A DNA stretch of 64,000 nucleotides. Source: Phycisphaerales bacterium (lineage in GTDB: Bacteria > Planctomycetota > Phycisphaerae > Phycisphaerales > UBA1924). The stretch lies in contig JAHDXL010000003.1 in the NCBI GenBank assembly GCA_023382935.1, positions 398,566 to 462,565 on the forward strand, in the 5' to 3' direction. The first letter of the stretch is position 1; each line of letters begins with the position of its first letter. Positions 16,984 through 26,011 of the stretch are shown piece after piece. The position numbers and the translations under genes were made by a program. The notes beneath the pieces were generated by a model that had not been told where the DNA came from, searched no databases, and saw only the letters and a program-made list of their open reading frames with translations.

Positions 16984-17918
16984 CCCCGCGCATCCCCGTC
17001 ATCGTCGGGCCCACGGCCGGGGGCAAGACCGACCTGTCGCTCCTCGTCGCCCAGATGGTCTCGGAGCGCACCGGACGGGCCGCGGAGATCATCAGCGCCG
17101 ACTCGGTGCAGATCTTCCGCGGAATGGACATCGGCTCGGCCAAGCCCACGGTCGCCGAGCGCCGCGGCATTCCCCACCACCTCATCGACATCGTCGAGCC
17201 GGGAGGGGCCTACAGCGTCCACCAATGGCTGGAAGACGCGGAACAGACCATCGACCAGGTGCGGGCGCGCGGAGGGCTGCCCATCGTGGTCGGGGGAACG
17301 CATCTTTACATCAAGGCTCTGCTTGACGGGTTGTTCGAGGCGCCCGAGCCTGATCGGGGACTGCGCGAGCGACTGGCCGCACGCGGCTTGTCGGAGTTGC
17401 GGGCCGAACTGGAACGGGTTGACCCCGCCGCCGCGCGGCGCATTCACCCCAACGATCTGCGACGAACGGTGCGCGCGCTCGAAGTCTTTCACCAGACAGG
17501 CACACCCATTTCGGTGCTTCAGTCGCAGTGGGATCGCAAACACCCGCGCCGACCGGACCTGCATGTCTTTGCCCTGCTGTGGCCGAGCGACCTGATCAAC
17601 CGTCGCATCAACCAGCGGGTGCGGCGCATGATGGAGATCGGGCTGGTCGAGGAAGTCCGTAGGTTATCCCCAGTATTGGGGATTCAGGCGAGAGAAGCCT
17701 TGGGATACAAGCAGGTGTTGGCGGCCTTGGCTGGTCAAATGTCACTGGAGGAGGCTTTCGAGCAGATCAAGATCGAGACGCGGCGCTTTGCCAAGAACCA
17801 GCGAACGTGGTTGAAACGCCTGGCTCAACATCAGAACTACACGGGATTTGCGCTCTCCGAGACACCTGGGCCGACGCAGGCGGCTCGCATTGTCGAGCAG
17901 TGTCTGGCATCGTCTTGA
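16980..17918 (+). CDS. miaA: tRNA dimethylallyltransferase
   Basis: MiaA adds a dimethylallyl group to A37 of tRNAs reading codons that start with U. 312 residues, normal. P-loop G-P-T-A-G-G-K-T at residues 10-17; D-S-V-Q-I-F-R-G-M-D-I-G-S-A-K-P near 41-56; G-G-T-H-L-Y-I-K-A-L near 103-112; R-R-I-H-P-N-D-x-R-R-T-x-R-A-L-E-V; late A-L-G-Y-K-Q. The first codons overlap the stop of the preceding esterase-like gene, so both come from one transcript although their functions look unrelated. Confidence 0.96.
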   Translation: MTPRIPVIVGPTAGGKTDLSLLVAQMVSERTGRAAEIISADSVQIFRGMDIGSAKPTVAERRGIPHHLIDIVEPGGAYSVHQWLEDAEQTIDQVRARGGLPIVVGGTHLYIKALLDGLFEAPEPDRGLRERLAARGLSELRAELERVDPAAARRIHPNDLRRTVRALEVFHQTGTPISVLQSQWDRKHPRRPDLHVFALLWPSDLINRRINQRVRRMMEIGLVEEVRRLSPVLGIQAREALGYKQVLAALAGQMSLEEAFEQIKIETRRFAKNQRTWLKRLAQHQNYTGFALSETPGPTQAARIVEQCLASS

Positions 17919-18052
17919 GCGGCCTTCGTCCGCCAGGTTTCCAAGCCCCGATTCCAAAGTCGGGGACAAGGATCGACCGAGAGATTCCTCCCCGGGCGGC
18001 GCTTGACTCGCCCCTGGCGACCGTCTTCTCTCAGGCACGACCAGGGACCGAC

Positions 18053-20821
18053 ATGGCCAAGAAACCCGCCTCATCCCGCAAGAAGACCCCGGCCCGGCGT
18101 GCCCCGCGTCAGGGCTACAAGCCCGGACAGGCGGCCGGCAAGAGTCTGGTCATCGTCGAGAGCCCCAGCAAGGCCAAGACCATCAATAAGTACCTCGGGC
18201 CTGACTACCTCGTGATGGCCAGCGTGGGGCATGTGCGCGATCTTCCCTCCAAGGCGAAGAAGGGCGACAAGTCACCCGTTCCCGGGGTGGACCTGGAGCA
18301 CGAGTTCTGTCCCTCGTACGAAGTTCTCAGCGGGAAGGAGCAGGTCATTCGCGACCTGAAGAAGGCTGCCAAAGAAGCCCGCGACGTCTGGTTCGCCACC
18401 GACCTCGATCGCGAGGGAGAGGCGATTGCCTGGCATCTGGCCGAAGTGCTGGACATCGAGCCCGAGCAGGCGCGTCGCGTGGTGTTCGCAGCCATCACGA
18501 AGGGCGAGATCGAGCGGGCGTTCGCGCATCCGCACCCGATCGACATGGACCGGGTCAATGCCCAGCAGGCCCGGCGGATCCTTGACCGGATCGTGGGGTA
18601 CCAGGTCAGCCCGCTGCTGTGGAAGAAGGTGGCGCGGGGACTGAGCGCCGGCCGCGTGCAGTCGGTGGCCGTGCGACTGGTGGTGGAGCGCGAGCGTGAG
18701 ATTCGCAGTTTCATTCCCGATGAATACTGGCAGATCCAGGGCAAGTTCGCACTTTCTGAACAGGCGGCCCGCTCGCTGGAGACGTCGTGGGTGAAGTTCA
18801 ACGCCCACAGGGACGAGAAGGGCAACACGCCGACGATCAAGCAGCAGAATGCCTGGCTGAGTGATCACGAGGCGATTCGTGCCGAACTGGTGCGCGTGGG
18901 GGGCGAGGAGTTTGATCTGCGTCTGACGGCCGAGGTATGGCAGAAGGCGGGGGGCAAGCAGAACAAGAACCCGATCGACCTGACGCCCCGGGTGAGCGAG
19001 GTCGCGGCGTTGGCGGGCCTGAAGAACATCCAGGCGCGCGCCGAGGAGAACCCCGAGGGTCGCGGACCGGCGCGGTTTGTGCGCACGGTGGCAGGCGAAG
19101 TCGATCCGGCGACGCCGTACCGGATCACGTCGATCGAGACGAAGCGGACGAGCACGAGGCCGGCGGGTCCGTTCATTACGTCGACGCTGCAGCAGGCCGC
19201 GTCGAGCCGGCTGGGATTCGGCGCGCAGCGCACGATGCGGGCGGCGCAGGCGTTGTATGAGGGCGTCGAGATTCCGGGCGAAGGGCCGGTAGGCCTGATC
19301 ACCTACATGCGAACCGACTCGACGCACATCGCCGGGGAGGCACTCAGCGCGGTGCGAGCGCACATCGAGCGCACCTATGGCGCGGACTACCTGCCCGAGA
19401 AGCCGAACTTCTTCGGGTCGTCGAACAAGGACGCGCAGGAGGCGCACGAGGCGATCCGTCCGACCTCGCTGGAGTATCCACCGTCGCGGGTGAAGAGCGC
19501 GCTGCGCGAGGATCAGTTCAGGTTGTACGAACTGATCTGGAAGCGGTTTGTCGCCTGCCAGATGACGGCGGCCGAGTGGGACTCGACCACGTTCCTGATC
19601 GAGGGCGGGACGGACCCGGCAAGGCCGGTGACGTTCAAGGCCAATGGTCGCCGGCTGGCGTTCGACGGGTTTTACAAGGTCGCCGGCGTGCCCAGCGGGG
19701 GCGACGACGTGGTGCTGCCGGACCTGCGCGAACAGCAGGAACTCCGTCCGTTTGCGCTCGACGCGCAGCAGAAGTTCACGAGCCCGCCGGCCCGCTACAC
19801 CGAGGCGAGTCTGATCAAGACGCTGGAGAGCGAGGGCATCGGGCGGCCTTCGACGTATGCGTCGATCATCCAGGTGATACAGGACCGTCGCTACGTCGAG
19901 CAGGTGAACCGGGCGTTCTACGCGACGGACCTGGGCGAGGTGGTGACGGACAAGTTGATCGAGGCCTTTCCGCGCCTGATGGATGTCGGGTACACGCGGC
20001 AGATGGAAGGCGAACTGGACAAGGTGGAGGAAGAGCACCTGGACTGGATCGAAATGCTGAAGCGCTTTTATGAGCCTTTCAGCGCCAGTCTGGGCCGGGC
20101 GCACGAAGAGTTGCAGCACGCCAAGGCCGAGACGCAGCCTTCGAAGTATGACTGCCCCAAGTGCGGCAAGCCCCTGGTCTACCGATTTGGGCGGAACGGG
20201 CGGTTCCTCTCGTGTTCGACCTATCCGGAGTGCGCGCATGCCAGTCCGGTGGATCGGCTGGGGCGGCCTCGCACGGCTGAGTTCGTGAACATCCGCTGCC
20301 CCAGGACCGGGCGTCCAATGGTCAAGCGGACAGGACGGTTCGGGCCATTCGTCGCGACTCTGTTGGAAGAGGGCGAGGATCAGAGCGTCGGGGTGATTTT
20401 GAATATTGATAAGAAGGGGCATGTGACCGCGCCGTCGCCGCCGCCGCTGGAGACGGACATTCCATGCCCCAAGTGCAGCGCGGAGCCCGGGCTGAGCGCC
20501 GACGAGATCAACTACCTCTATCTGCGCGACGGCGTGCGGGGGCCCTGGCTTGGGTGCAGCGCGTTTCCCAAGTGTCGCGGTCGCGGGAAGTGGACCGATC
20601 AACCCGAAGAAAAGCGGGCCTTGCTGGAGAAGCAGTTGGCGGCCCACATGAAGGCCAATCCCATTCCGATCATCACGACACTCCAAGGCGTGCCGCTGAC
20701 CGATGCGAAGGGGCGTCCGCTCAAGGACGCGCCGACGGTGGATCAACTGGTCTTGGACGAGGATCCGACGGCGTCGAGCGCGGCGGCCAAGCCGCGACGG
20801 CGGAGCGAATCGGCGGCGTGA
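18053..20821 (+). CDS. topA: DNA topoisomerase I
   Basis: Type IA topoisomerase that relaxes negative supercoils. 922 residues from the ATG at 18053, which follows AGGGA by six bases. A basic N-terminal leader of about 35 residues precedes the TOPRIM domain (I-V-E-S-P-S-K-A-K-T-I; D-L-D-R-E-G-E-A-I-A-W-H). The active tyrosine is about Y418 in G-L-I-T-Y-M-R-T-D-S-T. Near residue 700 comes a C-P-K-C zinc module, then a region with R-C-P-x-T-G-R-P-M, then another C-P-K-C module with C-S-A-F-P-K-C, and a basic end. Long overlapping frames on the other strand are shadows. Confidence 0.97.
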   Translation: MAKKPASSRKKTPARRAPRQGYKPGQAAGKSLVIVESPSKAKTINKYLGPDYLVMASVGHVRDLPSKAKKGDKSPVPGVDLEHEFCPSYEVLSGKEQVIRDLKKAAKEARDVWFATDLDREGEAIAWHLAEVLDIEPEQARRVVFAAITKGEIERAFAHPHPIDMDRVNAQQARRILDRIVGYQVSPLLWKKVARGLSAGRVQSVAVRLVVEREREIRSFIPDEYWQIQGKFALSEQAARSLETSWVKFNAHRDEKGNTPTIKQQNAWLSDHEAIRAELVRVGGEEFDLRLTAEVWQKAGGKQNKNPIDLTPRVSEVAALAGLKNIQARAEENPEGRGPARFVRTVAGEVDPATPYRITSIETKRTSTRPAGPFITSTLQQAASSRLGFGAQRTMRAAQALYEGVEIPGEGPVGLITYMRTDSTHIAGEALSAVRAHIERTYGADYLPEKPNFFGSSNKDAQEAHEAIRPTSLEYPPSRVKSALREDQFRLYELIWKRFVACQMTAAEWDSTTFLIEGGTDPARPVTFKANGRRLAFDGFYKVAGVPSGGDDVVLPDLREQQELRPFALDAQQKFTSPPARYTEASLIKTLESEGIGRPSTYASIIQVIQDRRYVEQVNRAFYATDLGEVVTDKLIEAFPRLMDVGYTRQMEGELDKVEEEHLDWIEMLKRFYEPFSASLGRAHEELQHAKAETQPSKYDCPKCGKPLVYRFGRNGRFLSCSTYPECAHASPVDRLGRPRTAEFVNIRCPRTGRPMVKRTGRFGPFVATLLEEGEDQSVGVILNIDKKGHVTAPSPPPLETDIPCPKCSAEPGLSADEINYLYLRDGVRGPWLGCSAFPKCRGRGKWTDQPEEKRALLEKQLAAHMKANPIPIITTLQGVPLTDAKGRPLKDAPTVDQLVLDEDPTASSAAAKPRRRSESAA

Positions 20822-21133
20822 ACGAGGAGGCATGAGAACCCATCATCCCTCTCGCTGCACTCGGCTCTTTTCTCCCCCCAGACACTCACGCTTCCCTTTC
20901 CCCCTGAGCACGCGGCCACTTGATCTGGCCGCCATCGGCTTGGGCTGTCCAGCCGCTTCCTTGCCGGCCCGCGTCCATGCGGGAAGGTGGCCGGATCGTC
21001 GGTGGTCAGCACGCGCTCAGGTTCAGGCTGTTCGATGAATCTCCAGTCATGGTCGAAGCAGGCTCGCGGCGGGCGATGTAAACGCTTACAATCGGTGTTT
21101 CCCCGGCGAACGGTCGCCGGCAGGAGCCCTCGC
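20822..21133. other. Intergenic region with LacI-type operator
   Basis: 312 bp between topA and the transporter. No credible reading frame or RNA. The only signal is the palindrome at 21077-21090 with an overlapping -10-like box; the rest is unremarkable GC-rich sequence. Confidence 0.6.
21077..21092 (+). promoter_or_regulatory. LacI-family operator overlapping a -10 box
   Basis: TGTAAACGCTTACA (21077-21090) has 5-bp perfect arms around a central CG, the usual plan of LacI/CcpA-family sites. TACAAT at 21087-21092 overlaps its right arm and can be the -10 box of the transporter starting at 21134. Two related palindromes lie at 29439-29452 and 31062-31073, near the regulator gene at 31094. Confidence 0.65.
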
Positions 21134-22642
21134 ATGGCTGCCCGATCGCATATCACCGCCGCCCGCGACCGCATCCCGTGGATCCAGATGCTCGCCTACG
21201 GCTTGGGCGGGTTCGTGCCCATCGCCCTGTTCAACTCGGTCGGCCAGTTGTCTGGTTTGATCGTCAACGTGGGGCTGGGAGTAAGCGCGATCCTGGTCGG
21301 GGTGGCCCAGATGGTGCCGCGCCTGTGGGACGCGATCACCGATCCGATCATGGGGCACATTTCGGACAACACGCGCACACCCTTCGGGCGCAGGCGGCCA
21401 TACATCCTCGTCGGCGGGTTCCTGGTCGCGGCGACATTCGTGGCGATGTGGTCGGTGCCGCGCGAGTGGGGCGTGATGCCGCAGTTCTGGTACTTCCTGG
21501 CGATGTCGTTGTTGTTTTATACGGCCGTGACGGTGTTCGAGATTCCGCACGGGGCGCTGGGCATGGAGATGACGGGGGATTATCACGAGCGCACGCGCCT
21601 CTTCAGCGCCAAGAGTTTCGTGGGCAACGTGGGCGCGATGATCACGCCGTGGTTTTACGCGATGGCCAACATGCCGCTGTTCCGGGGCGGCGGCGATGAA
21701 GTCGACGGCATGCGTCACGTCGGTTACTTGGCGGCCGGCATCGTGGTCGTCTTCGCGGTGATGTGCGCGCTGCTGTGCGAAGAGCGTTATGTGGAGCGTG
21801 TGGCCAAGCAGGATCGCATCCCGCTGTGGGCGCAGTTGAAGATGACGATGCGCAACCGCACCTTCCTGATGCTGGTCGCCATCGTCTTTGCGACCGTGCT
21901 CGGCTTCAACCTGGTCAACAACTTCGCCAACTACATCACCATCTTCTATCTGTTCGGCGGCGACAAGCAGACGGCCTCGAAACTGATGGGCTGGCTGGGC
22001 ACGACGTGGGGCGTGACGGCCGTGATCGCGGTGTTTCCGCTCAACTGGGTATCGGCGCGCATCGGCAAGACGCGGACGCTGCTGCTGGCGGTGGGAATGA
22101 TGCTCGGCGCGCAGGCGAGCAAGGTGCTGTGCTATAACCCGGATTTCCCGAAGTTGCTGTTCATCCCCACGGCGATGCTCTCGGCCGGCATGCTGATGTT
22201 CTTCACGCTGGCCAGTTCAATGATCGCCGACGTGTGCGACGAGGACGAACTGAACACCGGGCGGCGCAGCGAGGGCAGTTACTACGCGGTGTTCTGGTGG
22301 TTCATGAAGATGGGCATGGCCGGGGCGTACTTCGTCGCCGGTGTGCTCATCTCCGCGACGGGGTTCCAGGAAAAGGTGGACGTGCAGACGCCGCAGACGC
22401 TGCTGATCATGCGTGTGTTCGAGATCGGTATCCCGATCGCGCTGGGGCTGGTGTCGCTGGTGCTGATCCGCAGGTACCCGCTGTCCGAGAAGCGGGCGTA
22501 CGAGATCAAGAACGCGCTGGAAGGGCGCCGGCCCGAGCAGAAGTGCGAAGACTGCGACTACGACCTGCGCGGACTCGACCCGGCGGCGGCATGCCCGGAG
22601 TGCGGGCGAGCGAGCCAGCAGGTCGAGTCGCCGACGACGTGA
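21134..22642 (+). CDS. GPH-type sugar:cation symporter with C-terminal zinc ribbon
   Basis: 502-residue MFS transporter of the GPH (MelB-like) group. Twelve hydrophobic segments; after the second is D-A-I-T-D-P-I-M-G-H-I-S-D-N-T-R-T-P-F-G-R-R, the cation/sugar-site signature of that group. It should import an oligosaccharide or glycoside with a cation. Unusually, after the last helix and a charged linker there is a C-E-D-C ... C-P-E-C zinc ribbon at about 471-491 with Y-D-L-R-G-L inside. The upstream LacI operator links it to the GH94/glucoamylase-like locus. Start at 21134 chosen because an amphipathic N-terminus and helix 1 follow directly. Confidence 0.9.
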   Translation: MAARSHITAARDRIPWIQMLAYGLGGFVPIALFNSVGQLSGLIVNVGLGVSAILVGVAQMVPRLWDAITDPIMGHISDNTRTPFGRRRPYILVGGFLVAATFVAMWSVPREWGVMPQFWYFLAMSLLFYTAVTVFEIPHGALGMEMTGDYHERTRLFSAKSFVGNVGAMITPWFYAMANMPLFRGGGDEVDGMRHVGYLAAGIVVVFAVMCALLCEERYVERVAKQDRIPLWAQLKMTMRNRTFLMLVAIVFATVLGFNLVNNFANYITIFYLFGGDKQTASKLMGWLGTTWGVTAVIAVFPLNWVSARIGKTRTLLLAVGMMLGAQASKVLCYNPDFPKLLFIPTAMLSAGMLMFFTLASSMIADVCDEDELNTGRRSEGSYYAVFWWFMKMGMAGAYFVAGVLISATGFQEKVDVQTPQTLLIMRVFEIGIPIALGLVSLVLIRRYPLSEKRAYEIKNALEGRRPEQKCEDCDYDLRGLDPAAACPECGRASQQVESPTT

Positions 22643-22735
22643 GGCCCCCGCTTCCGGCGGATGCGGCTCACTGCCTGTGGCCTGTCGGCCCGGGCGGTCA
22701 GGGCGTCAAAGCATGGGCCACTGCACATTCTGCGC

Positions 22736-22924
22736 GGTTTCGAGCCGCGGAAAGGGGCGCTTGCGCCGCGCAAGAGGTGTCTCGCGCCGCGCGAGACCGC
22801 GCTTGCGCGACGAATGACCGCTCTGGCGCCGCGCGAGAGCGCTGTTGCGCCGCGCCGCAGCGGTGTTGCGCCGCGCGAGAGAGCGCTCGCGCCGTTCCAC
22901 AGCGCTCTCGCGCCGCGCCGGTGC
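22736..22924. repeat. 21-bp imperfect tandem repeat, nine units
   Basis: The core GCGCCGCGC recurs in register at 22763, 22784, 22805 (degenerate), 22826, 22847, 22868, 22889 and 22910, exactly 21 bp apart, with a further degenerate unit at 22742. The other bases of each unit vary (GAGA, CGCA, AAGA). As 21 is a multiple of three, all frames stay open. Forward, one frame reads heptads L-A-P-R-E-S-A; reverse, R-G-A-T-A-L-S. I see no start site or codon signal that makes either a gene. Confidence 0.9.
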
Positions 22925-23449
22925 CCACCCGCGCGCCTCATTTGTGCTTGGGCGCAGCCCACATCCGCCCTCGCGAGCCTGAGAACTGCCTCGGACCTTC
23001 CAGCGCCGGACTTTCTCACCCTCGGCGCAAGTCCCGCGCGATCCCATCACGACTCAATCCTCGCTGGTCCCTCTGACTTGAATGAAAACGAAAAGATCCG
23101 ACGGCGGATACGCGGCCCGGATGCCTTTTCCCAAGTACCTACGGTGTCACGGCTCCGCAACGACTGGCAGCGAGCCCATGGGTTCTCGGCAGTTTCGATG
23201 CCTGAGCCGCCGCCCCGCCGGGCTGCGGACCGCGAAACGCGTGCACTTCGTCAATAGGAAATCCTCCCTAATGACTCCCCAGAATAGGCCAACCCCGCTT
23301 AGTCTGTTCGCACCCTTTCGTCCGAGTTGTTCGTCGCGTTGCGTTCCGCCAGTATCAAAAAAGGGCACGCTGCTATCGAAGTTTCATCGAGAAGGGAACA
23401 CCATGCACGGTCAACACCTGCGTCGCTCACACACACCCCCAAAGGCCCC
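22925..23449. other. Intergenic region without a clear gene
   Basis: About 520 bp between the repeat array and the EF-hand protein. GC content falls from about 23060 on. A good Shine-Dalgarno sequence (AAGGGA) precedes an ATG at 23403, but its frame does not run into the following gene; see the frameshift finding. Confidence 0.5.
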
Positions 23450-24709
23450 TTGCACGCAGTTTGGATCGGAGTTCGTTTCTCCACAATCGTGCTCACCAAT
23501 GCGGCCAGCGGGCAGGTTTGTGCCTTCACGCGGTGCGTACGCGCCGGGGCGGAGGCCAGGCTTGTGTCGGAACCAGGCTTTGGCGTCGGCTCCCAATACT
23601 CCTTCGCATATGGAGCCGCAGGTGGAACGACTCCCGATTCGGGCGGCTGCACCCCCAGTGTCGTGCTTTTCGAAGACGGAGAAGCGGACGACACGTATGG
23701 CCCTGGATCGACATTGGCTAGTGGACGCGGATTCGGCCAGTGTGATCGCTGGGCTCTGGCCGTCAATGCGGAGACGGAGACCATTGGTACTCAATGGCTC
23801 GCTGCGGTTGAAGCGGACTCTTATACTCACCTTCAAAACGAGGGCGTGTGCTGCCCGACCTCATTCCTGAGCGCCACTATCCACCTCGCCCATATTGACT
23901 TTACGGTGGACCAGGAAACTGAATGGGCGTGGAGTGCGACCGTAGCCGTTTCCTGCAACCTCATCTACCCCGGCGCTGAGAGCCGCGACTTCGCTGCCAT
24001 TCGTACTACCATTGGCAACGCGCGCAATGTACTTCAGCATGACGCAATCCTCATCGAAACCGCGCAGGGCACCGCAAGTTCTGGCTGGGAGCCAAATGGC
24101 TTGGGGCTCTACGAATGGGAAGGTCAAGGCTCTCTTTTCGGATCGGGATTCGCCGAGGTACAGTGCTTCACGGGCAATGACGCGAGATTCGATCGCGACG
24201 GCGACGGACGGTTTACTCAGCTGGACCTAAGTCTGGTGGCTAGCATCGTCGGTACGCCTGATGCAACTGATCCCGACGAGTTGCTCGTCTGGGACTTCAA
24301 CGACGATGGGGTCATTGACGAGGAGGATGTCGAAGGGGTGCAATTCGCGATCAATGCGGGCGTCGGCGCCGGCGTTCTGGGGGATCTCGATCAGGACGGC
24401 GACATTGACTGCGACGACTTTGACCTGCTTCCGGCTTCGCCCAATTACACGATCGGCGACGACGACCATCTCGCCCAACTCGACGCTGACCTTGATGGAG
24501 ACAACGACGCCGCTGACCGGGCGGTGGTGTCCGAGATTCTCCAGCCGGCTGACTGGGACAACGACGGCGACGTGGACTACGTTGACACCCAATCCTACCT
24601 GGCAGACTTTTCGGCGCAAGTGTCCGCGGCCGACCTCAACGGCGACCAGCCATGGGACTTCTACGACGTGCAGATCTGGCTGGCTTGGGTGTCCGCGGCC
24701 TGTCCCTGA
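23450..24709 (+). CDS. Secreted EF-hand/dockerin-like protein with C-terminal W-D-F-Y-D-V module
   Basis: The open frame codes about 419 residues from a TTG at 23450. Its N-terminus (H-A-V-W-I-G-V-R-F-S-T-I-V-L) is only a weak signal sequence, and the better ATG at 23403 is one frame off. The middle 200 residues match nothing I know and contain several cysteines. From about residue 245 come five D-x-D-x-D-G-type calcium loops (D-R-D-G-D-G-R; D-F-N-D-D-G-V; D-L-D-Q-D-G-D; D-A-D-L-D-G-D; D-W-D-N-D-G-D), then D-L-N-G-D-Q-P-W-D-F-Y-D-V and an A-A-C-P end, shared with proteins at 34497 and 44406. Base use is less GC-rich than in neighbours. A hairpin terminator follows at 24751. Confidence 0.65.
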   Translation: MHAVWIGVRFSTIVLTNAASGQVCAFTRCVRAGAEARLVSEPGFGVGSQYSFAYGAAGGTTPDSGGCTPSVVLFEDGEADDTYGPGSTLASGRGFGQCDRWALAVNAETETIGTQWLAAVEADSYTHLQNEGVCCPTSFLSATIHLAHIDFTVDQETEWAWSATVAVSCNLIYPGAESRDFAAIRTTIGNARNVLQHDAILIETAQGTASSGWEPNGLGLYEWEGQGSLFGSGFAEVQCFTGNDARFDRDGDGRFTQLDLSLVASIVGTPDATDPDELLVWDFNDDGVIDEEDVEGVQFAINAGVGAGVLGDLDQDGDIDCDDFDLLPASPNYTIGDDDHLAQLDADLDGDNDAADRAVVSEILQPADWDNDGDVDYVDTQSYLADFSAQVSAADLNGDQPWDFYDVQIWLAWVSAACP

Positions 24710-24750
24710 TCGCGAGTATCTATCAGCAACCGGACGCACCCTATCGACAA

Positions 24751-24775
24751 GCAACCTCCCGAGCGGGGAGGTTGC
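24751..24775. terminator. Strong hairpin, likely bidirectional terminator
   Basis: GCAACCTCCC (24751-24760), loop GAGC, and GGGAGGTTGC (24766-24775) form a perfect 10-bp stem between convergent genes ending at 24709 (+) and 24798 (-). T-rich bases follow on the plus strand. Confidence 0.85.
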
Positions 24776-24797
24776 TCTATTCGTTTCTTCGCTCGTG

Positions 24798-25172
24798 TCA
24801 CCCGCCCGCGTGCTTGCGGTCCTTGACCAGGTCTTTCATCTTGTTGACGTAGTTCACCGTTTCCTGCCACACGCCCTTGTCAACGATGACGCCGGTGGGG
24901 CGTCCCTCGGCAAACTTGCTCGGGATGCCCTTTGTGGGATCGATCATGCCCGGCTGGTACATGAGCAATTCCATGAGTTCCCCGCGATTCATGTCCCATT
25001 CCTGCCCGGTCTCCGTGCAGCGAATCGTGACCATCTGAGACAACTTGTCCATGCTGTCCGGCGCCGATTGCGAGCCTCCGCGGACATAGAAAAGGACCGC
25101 GACTCCGATGGCCAGCAAAGCGATGGTCCAGGCGATCCACGGCTTCGAGTTCAAGACTTCGCGAACGCCCAT
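24798..25172 (-). CDS. Single-pass membrane protein, unknown
   Basis: 124 residues from the ATG at 25172. A transmembrane helix at about 12-32 (W-I-A-W-T-I-A-L-L-A-I-G-V-A-V-L-F-Y-V) is followed by an outside domain of about 90 residues that contains V-T-I-R-C-T-E-T-G-Q-E-W. This resembles small proteins found next to pseudopilin genes in planctomycetes, but I cannot name a family. It starts 14 bp after the pseudopilin stop and is the last gene of GH94-pseudopilin-this gene. Confidence 0.7.
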   Translation of the reverse strand: MGVREVLNSKPWIAWTIALLAIGVAVLFYVRGGSQSAPDSMDKLSQMVTIRCTETGQEWDMNRGELMELLMYQPGMIDPTKGIPSKFAEGRPTGVIVDKGVWQETVNYVNKMKDLVKDRKHAGG

Positions 25173-25186
25173 TCGAATCCCCCCAT

Positions 25187-26011
25187 TCAGTCGCTGTACT
25201 TGTGACCCCACGCGTAGAACGGCGTATCAGACCCGTACTTGTCGGGGAGCAACTTATACTCCGCAACGACCATTTCCTGGACGCGAAGATCGCCTCGCAG
25301 GAGCATGCTGCTTCCCATGGTGTTCTGATCGTCGACTCTCTCCCACGCGGGCGAACGGTGACGCGGAATCCAATCGACCGCGTCGATGAAGAGCACGAGT
25401 TCTTCCGGATGCCGGATTGCACGCAAACTTTGGCCGGAAACACCCGAGTCGGCCGTCCCGTTCGGGTCGTAGTACCAGTCGTTGGCCCAGTACTCACTGA
25501 ACTCCTCTGTACCGTCGAGGTCGTAGTCGAGCACCTGGACGCGGGCGCCGTACTCCATGGACAAGCGGGTCTGGCGATCCAGCACGCTCGAAGCGCCGCG
25601 AGCGCTGGGGCACTCGAAGATGCCGTTCTCAGAGTTTCCCGAAAGATAATCCTGCAGCACCTGCATCGGCACCCAGCGATGGGCCCTCATGTCATATCGC
25701 CCGGTCACGGGATTCACCCGCTTCCCCTTCAGGGGAGGATTGCTCGAAGCCGGGTTGAGAAACGGATACATGTCCATCATGCGTTCGTCGCCATCCGGCT
25801 GATCATCGAGATACATCTGCGTGGCCATCCCGATATTTTTCAGGTTGTTCATGCAGATGATGTCCTTGGCCGCCTCGCGCGCCTTCGCGAGCGAGGGAAG
25901 CAGGATGCCGATCAGCATGGCGATGATGGCGATGACGACGAGCAGTTCGATGAGCGTGAAGGCCGGGTGCACACACCGGGCTTGTCCTTCTGGGGCAAGT
26001 CGGCTCTTCAT
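25187..26011 (-). CDS. Type II secretion-like pseudopilin (prepilin)
   Basis: 274 residues with a classic type IV prepilin N-terminus: a basic leader of 17 residues, then [20 protein letters not shown], with Glu5 of the mature protein in place. Cleavage by prepilin peptidase would be just before F; the -1 residue is Ala rather than Gly. The body fits the large planctomycete DUF1559-like/H-X9-DG type of pseudopilins, including [12 protein letters not shown]. Its ATG overlaps the stop of the GH94 gene (ATGA), an odd pairing of a cytoplasmic enzyme with a cell-surface pilin-like protein. Confidence 0.9.
   Translation of the reverse strand: MKSRLAPEGQARCVHPAFTLIELLVVIAIIAMLIGILLPSLAKAREAAKDIICMNNLKNIGMATQMYLDDQPDGDERMMDMYPFLNPASSNPPLKGKRVNPVTGRYDMRAHRWVPMQVLQDYLSGNSENGIFECPSARGASSVLDRQTRLSMEYGARVQVLDYDLDGTEEFSEYWANDWYYDPNGTADSGVSGQSLRAIRHPEELVLFIDAVDWIPRHRSPAWERVDDQNTMGSSMLLRGDLRVQEMVVAEYKLLPDKYGSDTPFYAWGHKYSD

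Noticed and set aside
18272..20833. 853-codon minus-strand frame opposite topA
   Set aside because: Antisense shadow; topA has all family motifs and explains the conservation.
22736..22924. CRISPR array
   Set aside because: Units are 21 bp with no unique spacers; it is a simple tandem repeat, and no cas genes are near.
23082..23094. ATGAAAACGAAAAG as a fourth LacI operator
   Set aside because: Only one half-site; the right half is not palindromic.
22661..23257. 198-codon plus-strand frame across the 21-bp repeat as a heptad-repeat protein
   Set aside because: No ribosome site, no credible non-repeat domain, and the opposite strand is open as well; kept as a repeat feature only.
23082..23870. 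262-codon frame starting M-K-T-K-R
   Set aside because: Composition is that of a shifted frame; it overlaps the EF-hand gene in the wrong frame over most of its length.
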